From: Isoperla grammatica
Taxonomy: Eukaryota; Arthropoda; Insecta; Plecoptera; Perlodidae
NCBI GenBank assembly: GCA_945910005.1
Contig: OX246745.1
Span: 13,877,706 to 13,941,705, forward strand
DNA: 64,000 bases
Reading direction: 5' to 3'
Under the pieces are notes generated by a model. The model worked only from the letters and a program-made list of their open reading frames with translations, did no database searches and was not told the origin of the DNA. This document shows positions 39,696 to 49,900 of the stretch, one piece after another. The position numbers and the translations under genes are program-made. Every line of letters starts with the position of its first letter. Position 1 is the stretch's first letter.

Positions 39696-39703
39696 CTCGT
39701 GGG

Positions 39704-42450
39704 AGATACCCAACCATTTCTTACAGGTGCTGTTTTCAAGCCACTAGATATGGATGATTAATTTCCTTTATTTCTGTAATTAATTCAGTGTTTACGAGTA
39801 GAGATACAACTTGTAATATTACTACAGAAGTTGTAGTGAGAAATCTGCACTCTATAGCGTGACGAACAATGCGTTTAGCGAATTAGTAAAAAAATAATCC
39901 CCGAGTAGAACAGCTGATGTAGCGTTTAAAATGCCCATTTCAATTGGCTCACGCGATATGATAATTTGATTTTGGTAGTTAAGACATTCTTTCCTTTTTG
40001 CGTTTTTTCTCTCTTACTCGCCGAGCAAGGCCATTGTGTGAACTGTGAACCTCTTACAGCATTCTACGTACAACCGTAAAAAAAAAACTTGGGAAAACTA
40101 TTTAGTGTTGACTTTGGTGGGAATCGAGTCTATAGCCATGTGGCTCAATGTCCTTGCGCTGTCTCCAGCTGAGAAAATTAGAAACTGGTTCTTTCCTTTA
40201 ATGTTTAGCAAATGGTGGAATTTATCATACTCTTCTTTAGTTTAGATAACACTTAATGATTATATTTCCATATTGATCTCAATCATGTATCGAATTAAGA
40301 AATTACATCAGTTGGAAGAATTGGATGAGTGAATGGATTTTTGGAAATGTGTTAAATCATGTGTGCCTGAGTCTGGATGGTTGCACACATTTGGTGTTCC
40401 TTCAAAATAGAAGGTTTAACGTATATTGGAAATTTGAGTGGGAAAATATTTGTTTAGAGAACCGGTGACGTACGAAAGTTGTGTTCATAGGTTATCTCCG
40501 TGCTAAGCCGGGGTAGCTTGCAACTTACATCTAAATTATAAAAACAAAATGTCCGCGATTGCAGATGGCCTCCCATTCGCCAAACTCAAATTTGACTTTT
40601 TTTCATCTCGCCAACCGCTATAGAAATACGCGGCATTACCAAACAAACTCACATGCTATCGATTTTGCTTCCTTTATTTTCTGTTGGCTCATGAACTTGT
40701 GTATCGTATACACATTTCTCGTCACGCTATTATAACATATAAATGACAGCCACTGGAACTTTCAGTTCATTGGAAATATCTATTATTTACTCTTCGTGCT
40801 ACAAATCCTACACTTTCGTGATTCCGTTGTAGCTTGTAGCCTCTGACCTAACCTAACCTTGACCTATGACCCAGCAAGGTCGAAGCTCCCGACCTTGGAT
40901 TATGCGACGGTATTGGCTAAGGCGGGGAATGGGATCCCTCCCCAAGCCGGTAAACTACCCCGCAAGATTCAGGAGCCTCTCTCAAATACAATATGTGAAT
41001 ACTGAACGAAATTAGAGTTGGTGTAGTATCTCTTTTTGCCGCTACGTACAGGTTGATTTGCATTTCAAAGGCGTCGCTCGTATTATACGAAATAATTACC
41101 TTGTCTTTTGTTAAGTTTAATTCTTTAATTTCATCCCGGGTCAAAATCTCGTTACGAATGTGGGTGGCAATTTTCTTGTTTTAGAAACAAAATTAACGTA
41201 TTAAAAATCTTTGTTTTTAAACAAATCTACTAACAAGGATTTAAAACTTTCAACCATCTCATCTTCATTTACTATTTAATTATTTTCTACGGGAATGGAG
41301 CTACCTTCATGAACGTCTATACCAAGAATAAATCTTTTAAAAACCCAAACAATCGTTGAAACGTGGAGTTCGAAACGCTCAAGTATCATTTCAGCCAGCT
41401 ATTGATTCGTTTTGTCTAACGGAGGGTCTAGTTATTGACCGCCTCTGAACTCTGGCGAGCGCCGTAAGACAGTAGATAAAGCAGTCTGCTGTACTTCTCC
41501 GATATCACCTCAAGTATCACTCGCAGGCTGCAATCTGTGGGCGATCACTGGAAGTACTACTAAGACAGTACAACTCTTAAAGGTGCACTGTTTGTCTGTA
41601 AGAGCGTGATATAAACACGAGATGCATTGGGGGGCACAGATTCGAAACCCACATTAGCTAACTGACACTTCAGGCTTGTTTACATTTTTAAAATATATTA
41701 ATAACAATTGAATGAAATATCGTGTGCCATTTTAAAATAACGGATCCAATATAAGGAAATATACCTGATATCCTAATACAGCTCTCGAGTATTTCTTTGT
41801 AACCAGTGGTGACCCTCTTTTTTGGAAAAGTGTGACAATTTAAACACCATGTGTAAAAGAAAACGCGACTTTCAGTGAATAATTTTTCAAAAATATCCCA
41901 AACCATGTATTTTGAATTCCAATAACTAAGTTATCTGCAGAAACTTATTGCTTATAGTATTGCAAGGCAAGTATGATATTTTCAAAATGAAGCACCTTTA
42001 GCTGCAATGTAAGAACTCTTTTAAAATTTTTGATTGTGTGTGCGTAGGGGGGGGGGGGGGGGGGGGTCGAATATCGTCCGGAATTTAAGATATCAGTCCT
42101 GGTTGAACCTCCATACGTCAGAATAAAATTATGTTTCTCTTTATAAGCTTAAGATAACACAAATTAGAATACCCGTATTGTAACTTTAACAAAATAGGAG
42201 ATACTTACCCCCTTTTCTCCCGTCACAGTAGCAACGTTACAATCGGTACAACTTGAACTGTAAAGAAGCTCCTAAATATTACATATATTAATCATTATTA
42301 AGAGATCAGCAACATACGCGTTTCTAGAGCTTATATAGCTAAGCATTTGATATTCGTATAGTAATAAGGGCTCAGTGTTTCCGACTTGGTATTGTGTGAG
42401 CGTATAAATAGCTTGAAATAACGGGCCAACACTTTCTAAGGACTCATTCA
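39704..42450. other. Non-coding stretch
   Basis: No exon recognised. G run at 42046-42066. A B-box-like gattcgaaaccc at about 41639 may be another SINE trace. Confidence 0.45.
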
Positions 42451-42467
42451 TATAATTCTTCTTACAA

Positions 42468-42560
42468 CTAAGGATATCTAGGATTACCGGTGGTGGGGAT
42501 TGAACCAACATCCTATAAATTGGGAATCCCCCACGTGCTGAATGTGAGACTAATCTGTTC
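42468..42560 (-). mobile_element. tRNA-like SINE remnant
   Basis: The minus strand reads cagcacgtgggggattccc, then ggatgttggttcaatcccca, then caccggtaatcct. It resembles the tRNA head of the 58-kb SINE family with a B-box, strongly diverged. Confidence 0.5.
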
Positions 42561-44396
42561 TTAGCTTCAACCGATTTAAAGTCATCTGAGCATATTTTTT
42601 GGCTTATAAGACGAAGGTTCTCTGCCTTATATGAATTACCACTGAGATTGCTGAGCTCAATACAGTGTTTTTTATTTATCTAGACTTTGAAACTGAAATT
42701 ATAGCATAGAATACAAAGTAAGGTGTTTGTTTTGCATTTTATTTTATTATGTCCCTTATGTTCGTCCTGTTGTATGACTAACATACATGTATGATAAAAT
42801 ATGAGACCAAAACCCCGAAAGTTAAGATCACCAGCTCGGTGATCATACTAATACATAATATCATACTATATCTTGTAAGTATAATAAATGGGTTAAGCTT
42901 TTATTTTCAATTGACCTTTTATGTTAAGACATAATAGTAATTATTTTTCGTATGAAACATGCTCAATGTAAATAGATATTGCGGTGTTTGGAAGAAATGT
43001 CTGAGGGATGACTCAATACTAATGAATTTTGTGCTTTTTCCTGTGATTATTTCTTTGTTGCAATACATATTTCTGTTTTTCACATTTACCTTATTTTAGT
43101 TGTATATTGTGTTGTTGCACACACCTTTCACAAAATAACTTAATTTGAAGAACAGATATATTAATTAGAACATGGAAACAGTTATAGACGATAGCATTCA
43201 AGAGGATTACATTTTGTCACATTTTGTGTACTTTTTGACAATTTTGAAGTATTTTGAAGAAAAATCGGGAGTTCCGCAGGCTAGGACGAAAAGTTGGGGA
43301 CATAATTGGATGAAAGAAAAGGTTTCCTTGAAAAAATAATGAAAAAGGCTTGCGTGAATGATTATTTTATTTCCTAATACATTTAGATATAATTAGGGAC
43401 GTAGGATGAACGAAGAGGTGTGTAAGAAATGATGAATGTATACACGTTGACGTTACAGTTTATTGATGAAGAGATTAGGGAACACATCGAAAGAAAACTG
43501 CTCAACTATACATTGAGTAACGTATCATGAGCAACACAACACACATGCTGAGGAATTCTTGAGTAATAATTTAATCTTGACGTCTTCCGAACTTCAAGCT
43601 TCTTCCAAACCTGAAACAAATATTGAAACCAACAACTTTATTAATATGCGACGATATTTTCAATATGAACTGTGTTTTTTTATTTTTTTTTATTACCCAT
43701 GGAGATACAATCGAAAGCTGATGTGATGATAAAGATATCAGTGACTATCTACATAATATCTTGTGGCCGTTGTTATCTTTGCTGTTTCATAACAAGGCAA
43801 CAACTCAAAAGATTAACGATAGTATGGATATAAGGGATTTCATTGGTATACGTATACCCGGCACCTCCACCAAATGTGTACTTTATTACGTGAGAAATAG
43901 AAATGGAACACGAAACAAAGCAAATTTTATTTTATTATATACTGTGTTCATACTTAGTTTAAATCAATGCTAATTAATACTTTGTGTCGTGAATTTTTTC
44001 TACCTGAAATCTTAATTTTGTAACATATCTTTTATGAATGTAATTTTGAACTTGAATTACATACATATTGGATTTATCTTTAGATGGAATATAATTCTAT
44101 GAACATTTTAAAATAAGTTAATACGTTTGTGTACAACTGAATACAAGTACAGTAAAGCTGTATTCTTTTTAGGTAGCTTATGGGTTGCACCATGTTCTGC
44201 TTGAAACTTAATACGTACGTGCATTCCTCACTGAGAGATAAAGCAAATGTACAAAACATATAACGACAGCTGAAGATTAAAATTTGTCTTCATATATGAT
44301 AAAGACTAAACCTGATGCTCAACAATTTTTTAAAATTGATTTGTAATATTTTATCAGATTTTATTTTCTTGTGTGCATTTTCATTTGTTGTATACT

Positions 44397-44401
<5 letters not shown>
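42561..44401. other. Non-coding stretch
   Basis: No exon, RNA gene or element recognised. Confidence 0.5.

Positions 44402-44446
<45 letters not shown>
44402..44446. repeat. (TA)n microsatellite
   Basis: About 22 TA units abutting the left end of a TIR element. Confidence 0.95.
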
Positions 44447-45168
44447 TAATTCTTCCGATTGGGTCCGCGGCTCATTTGCACAAATGCAGTCCCGGAAAGT
44501 ACTTGAAACACTTACTAAAAGACAAATTTATGTTTAAAATGAACCCAAACATGTTTCGGTGTCTGCTAAAACATTCAAAGTTGCCTTTTTTGATGATCTA
44601 AAACAGCGTTTAGACCTTAGACCAGTTACTGGTCTAAGGTTTAGACGGCGGATTTTCACATTGTCACCATGTTGTTTTTCTGCCGCCCGACTTCTGCAGG
44701 TCTACCAACGTAAGGCCTACCAAAGTGAAATACACTGAAAGTGACTGATGGCCTACGTAGGCGGGAGTCGGATAAGGCCAGGATGGGTGACACTGAATCA
44801 AAGTGACTGCCCAGCTACCTGACATCCCACGAAATTCGGTTAGGTTAGGGGATCAGGTTGAGGATTGCCCACGAAAGTTAGTACGGTTATTGGTTCTGTG
44901 TAACTTTCAATGGTTGGCAACACTGCCGGAACACTTCCGGAACGTCAAAGATGGCGATCAGTACTGGCTGACTAATTTCCTTACTTCTGTCGTCTCGAAC
45001 ACTTACATCACATTTTCTGTACTTATAAACTAAATTTGAACATTAAAACTACTTAAAAAATACTTTGTACACTAGATTTAGTATATTTACTACAGTAAAT
45101 ATGAAGAAATGTCATTAATGTTTATTTTACAGCGATTTTTGAACGCGGACCCAATAGGAAGATTAACC
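44447..45168. mobile_element. TIR element (about 0.72 kb) within TA repeats
   Basis: The left end reads aggtaattcttccgattggg then tccgcg. The right end, inverted, reads aggttaatcttcctattggg then tccgcg, about 24 of 27 positions identical with one offset. Both ends are flanked by TATATATA, suggesting insertion at TA by a Tc1/mariner-like mechanism. The interior has a perfect small hairpin (ccttagaccagttactggtctaagg, in two halves around 44611-44635) and a GC-richer core, but no transposase. The exact ends are uncertain because of the TA flank. Confidence 0.7.
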
Positions 45169-45172
45169 TATA

Positions 45173-46535
45173 TATATATAAAACGAGTGAACGTAGCTAT
45201 ACATTGTCTTAGTTTTATTTCAGAATTTTTCTGGAGATATTGTAGCAACATTTTCAAAAAATCTCAATGTGGAATGTTAAAAAAATTAAAATGTAGATGT
45301 GTTTCAAATACAATATTACTATAACTCTAAAACGTGTTTTTTTTTTTTTTTTTTTTTTTAGCTTTACTTTCTATTAGAGAGTTTATAATTCTTGGTGCAT
45401 AATGTTTTGCATCCATCGTATCAATGAAGAGAATTTGTGTAGAGAATTTGTGTACAGATGGAAAAACGTATTGATCTTGTGTAAAACACACTTTCTAAAA
45501 GGGTGGTTTTGTTATGTGACATTTCAATCGCATTAGCCAGAATTATACACAAAACATACATTCGACTCTAGAAACAATAAATAGATCAACTTTTACTGAG
45601 TGTTCTGTTAGTTTGTAAAACATATATACGAATACAAACGAAAATGAAAGTGATGATGTTTATGCAAAGTTGAATTAGAGCCATACAATTAAAAATTGAA
45701 AGTTGTGTGTGATGCATTGGAGAGTGGATATAAACGAAAACGTGTTTGTAATGTGAACAATGTATGGATATACTGTTCGCTACTTGTTTAAAAAACTGGT
45801 AATTTATAAATCAAAACATGGAACACAGCAATACCCAATACTCATGCATGCATCAAATATGTTACATCATTGTTCGGCAGATACTGTACAATGAATGTGG
45901 TCATATGTGACAAGGTATTAGATTTAATTCATTTCCAATGTTCGTTTTTTTATATAATAGTTTATCTTGCTGTTTTGTTATCTTAAATATGAATTAAGAT
46001 TGTTCAGTGTTTTTACAATCGTTCCATTGTAAATTTTATAGTTTTATTTCTTGCCCTCTTTTGTAACTCAGTGCTATATAACTGAATAGGATGGACGGAT
46101 GGAGGGATGGATACAGTACTATATTTTATTAACACATTTTTAATGATTCTTTGTTTTCGTAAATATGTATATTAAATTATTTATGGTATGATTTCGTGAC
46201 TGTACAATTCCTTTCTCGTGTAATGTACGTTCACTTACGCATTCCGTCACATGTATTATAGGGTTTGATGTATACTAGACTACAGTGAAATCAGCCATGG
46301 AAACCACAGTAAATGAATGAAGTCGGACCACCCTATTGTACACGCTAGAAGCGGCCATAAAAATAACGTTTACAGAAATCTCGAAAACATTCGCCTTCGG
46401 AAGCCTATTGCACAACTGAAGATAGATAGGTAGATATTTGGGCTAAACGTCTTATATTTTTGCAACTTGGCTAATCAAGACGATGAGTGGGTGATAATGG
46501 AGATGAAATTGGGGGCTCTTTGGAGGAAAGGGGCA
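45173..46535. other. Non-coding; 3' flank of CRF-BP
   Basis: No exon recognised. T run at 45336-45359. At 46066-46110, aactgaataggatggac followed by ggatggaggga repeats looks like a retroelement 3' tail grown into a microsatellite; it matches the inverted tail near 24990-25015. Confidence 0.5.
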
Positions 46536-46681
46536 AGTAGGAGGGCGCGTGAGGAAAGGAGAAAGGGGAGGAAAAGGGATTGGGGTGTGGACTGCACTTC
46601 GTCTGACTTCTCCAACGAAGTGCAGTCCACACCCCAATCCGCTTTCCTCCCCTTTCTCCTTTCCTCACGCGCCCTCCTACT
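46536..46681. repeat. Near-perfect hairpin, 67-bp arms, 12-bp loop
   Basis: 46536-46602 and 46615-46681 are inverse complements at 66 of 67 positions. The arms are G/A-rich and C/T-rich, ending in ggggtgtggactgcacttcg at the loop. It lies 90 bases 3' of the CRF-BP stop codon and could be in the 3'UTR. If transcribed it would form a very stable stem. Its near-perfection suggests recent origin or gene conversion between the arms. Confidence 0.95.
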
Positions 46682-46771
46682 AGCAATGTTACAGAGTTAA
46701 TGTTTTCTATAGATGCCGTTTGAGTGGGGTGGAAAGAGCCTGGGCTGAGAGAGGACAACAGATTGAGGCTA

Positions 46772-46974
46772 CTATGTTTTCCAAGGCTGATTCCACTGTA
46801 GATGAGTATGAGAATGATCCTCACCGTCCATAGAGATCGGGCAGAAGAGACTAGAAGGTTCGATGTCCTCCTCGGTAGCTTGTCGCAGAGCAACTGTCAC
46901 CGAGTTGTCGAACTCACCGCTAGACACCATGCGGACAGTCGACACTCCACAGAAGACGGTCTCCGTTGTACTTC
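46772..46974 (-). CDS. CRHBP: CRF-BP terminal exon
   Basis: Two bases plus 67 codons including a TAG stop. Reads STTETVFCGVSTVRMVSSGE (cysteine 9), FDNSVTVALRQATEEDIE, LFCPISMDG (cysteine 10), then a short hydrophilic tail to the stop. Acceptor tttgtttgctcgctcag. A GGTGAG inside the SMDG codons could act as an alternative donor. If used, the C-terminal dozen residues would differ. Confidence 0.92.
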
Positions 46975-49900
46975 CTGAGCGAGCAAACAAACAGACGTTA
47001 CACATCTGCACGATTGTAGTGCGTACAACATTAAGAGGAAATGTGTTCTTAACTATTAAAGCAGTACAAAACAAAAGGTTTTAGTTCCAAAGGGTTTGGT
47101 TCAAAACCAAAAGGTAAATGTAGTAAAAGGTTTCTATACTAGGAAAACGCTCCGCGTTGCTAGATGAGTGATTTTTTTCAATACATCAAACAATATGAAT
47201 TCGCGTTATTAGAAAACTAAATATAAAAAAATAAAAAAATGGTGGTTGAAGTTAAAATTCCAAAAGTTGTATCCAGTGCCTAGTGTGGACATAAATATGA
47301 AACATTATTAAAAGGCTGCCTCTATTTGCACCCAAGTTGGGTGAGCGCAACATTTAATATGCTATTTTCCCCCAAGTTCTGCGCATGCGCGGGTGTCCAG
47401 CATTTAAAATGCTATTTGCACCCAAGTTGTTTACATCCAAGTTGGGTGTGTCCAACACTTAAAATGCTATTTGCACCCAAGTTGTTTACACCCAAGTTGG
47501 GTGTGTCCAACACTTAAAATGCTATTTGCACCCAAGTTGTTTACACCCAAGTTGGGTGTGTCCAACACTTAAAATGCTATTTTCACCCAAGTTGTTTACA
47601 CCCAAGTTGGGTGTGTCCAGCATTTAAAATGCTATTTGCACCCAAGTTGTTTCCACCCAAGTTGGGTGTGTACAACACTTAAAATGCTTTTTGCACCCAA
47701 GTTATTTTCACCCAAGTTGGGTGTGTCCAACACTTAAAATGCTATTTGCACCCAAGTTATTTTCACCCAAGTTGGGTGTGACCAACACTTAAAATGCTAT
47801 TTGCACCCAAGTTGTTTCCACCCAAGTTGGGTGTGTACAACACTTAAAATGCTTTTTGCACCCAAGTTATTTTCACCCAAGTTGGGTGTGTCCAACACTT
47901 AAAATGCTATTTGCACCCAAGTTATTTTCACCCAAGTTGGGTGTGTCCAACACTTAAAATGCTATTTGCACCCAAGTTGGGTGAAAATAACTTGGGTGCA
48001 AATAGCATTTTATATGTTGGACACACCCAACTTGGGTGAAAATAACTTGGGTGCAAATAGCATTTAAAGTGTTGGACACACCCAACTTGGGTGAAAATAA
48101 CGGGTGCAAATAGCATTTTATATCCTGGACACACCCAACTTGGGTGCAAATAGCATATAAATTGTTGGGCACACCCATCTTGGGTGTAAACAACTTGGGT
48201 GCAAATAGCATTTTAAATGTTGGACTCACCCAACTTGGGTGAAAACAACGTGGGTGCAAATAGCATTTTATATTCTGGACACACCCAACTTGGGTGCAAA
48301 TAGCATATAAATTGTTGGGCACACCCATCTTGGGTGTAAACAACTTGGGTGCAAATAGCATTTTAAGTGTTGGAAACACCAAGCTTGGGTGAAAACAACT
48401 TGGGTGCAAATAGCATTTTAAATGCTGGACACACCCGCGCATGCGCAGAACTTGGGTAAAAATAGCATATTAAATGTTGCGCTCACCCAACTTGGGTGCA
48501 AATAGCCACTCCGTTATTAAAATCTGCCCATAAGTTTTAATTTTTAAAGAATGTTACGGGATTTTTTTCAATAATTAATTTTTTTTTGGTTGGAATCTTG
48601 ACGGATTTGGCTGATTATATTAACAGCATCTAGCTTAGTAGTCACGGGTGTTGACCAAAAATTTCAGCCAAATCCGTCAAGCCGTTTGACCTGTGCGCGA
48701 CGAACAAAATTTGGCGCACGCACAGACGAACAGACGAACAGACAAAGCGCCGATCGAGTTGTATGGAGAGATTCGTTACCGCTCATCTAAAAACATGTTT
48801 TTGATTCAAAAAGTGACATTTGGCACAAAAAGAGGAAATAATGTAACCAACTTTTCAATCAAACACTAAAACGTGATAATATAGGTAAAGAATTAAGTAG
48901 TTATATAAAAATTGAAAAGTTGGTTTATAAACTGAAAACGTACACTAAAATAAGAAAATAATTAAATAAATATCTCATTTACTAAGTTTTTTATACGTTA
49001 CACTACTACTGCAAATTAGGCAATGATATTATATTTTCGCAATATTCAATTACATATATATTTTATTTTCCAATTTGCATTTTCTTTTGTCTTCACATTA
49101 CCGTGAAATTCTTATTCCTGTGTGTATAAATATTCTTCACTTGATAGAAATAAATATTTTTTTCTTTGTTGCTCTATGTTTAAACCTATTTTATTGAATA
49201 ATGTTTTACTAAGAATTCCATAATCAATCCAGTCACTTCATGAAGCAAGAACAGTGAAGAGATATCTTGGACAAGAGATAACTGAGAGTATTCATATTTA
49301 CAATTAAGAAGATGTGCTGAATACTTATCAAGGGAACAACTTGTGAAACATTTCATGTATTTTCAGAGTAACAAGAACCCTAATTTTCAATCTGTTCTTC
49401 GTCTTAAAATTTAATTACGGCATCGACCAGTCAATAAATTCCGTAAGAGTTTTGCTTAAATTCTTTAAATAACTCCAAACCCATTATGACGATGTTATTG
49501 ATTCATGATGTTAAATGGACACGCCTACACAAATTGTTCCCAAATTCCAAAGCACAAATCTTAATTAAATACCACATCGTTTTTAAGAAGTGAAGTTAAC
49601 TGGGTAGATATATATAGTTTAAAATTATTATTTTAGAAATGAAGTATGTTCACCGTTATTGTGATTAATATCCCATAGAGTTCGAAGCTGATTTCATCAT
49701 GATTCATGAGTGAAATATTGTCATGTGATTTCTATTATGATGAAAGTTTTCCCGGACTGGGACTAGGCCCTGATAATGTGAAGAAGATTCTTTACTAAGC
49801 GGAAGACTGCCTTTAGGAAGGTGTGAAATAACGACAAGTGTTTGTTGACTTTCGTTGAACAAGCGTGCACGAAAGGGAATGTAGATAAGGATCTGAGGTC

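Noticed and set aside
44838..44851. ggttaggttagg, resembling the insect telomere repeat TTAGG
   Set aside because: Only two units. A similar two-unit match occurs at about 40849-40858. Insufficient for interstitial telomeric sequence.
46471..46893. 140-codon minus-strand ORF overlapping the CRF-BP last exon
   Set aside because: Different frame from the conserved CRF-BP reading, and runs through the hairpin.
47954..48442. 162-codon minus-strand ORF with HPSWVCPT-type repeats
   Set aside because: Produced by the 55-bp tandem repeat of the foldback element; not a protein gene.
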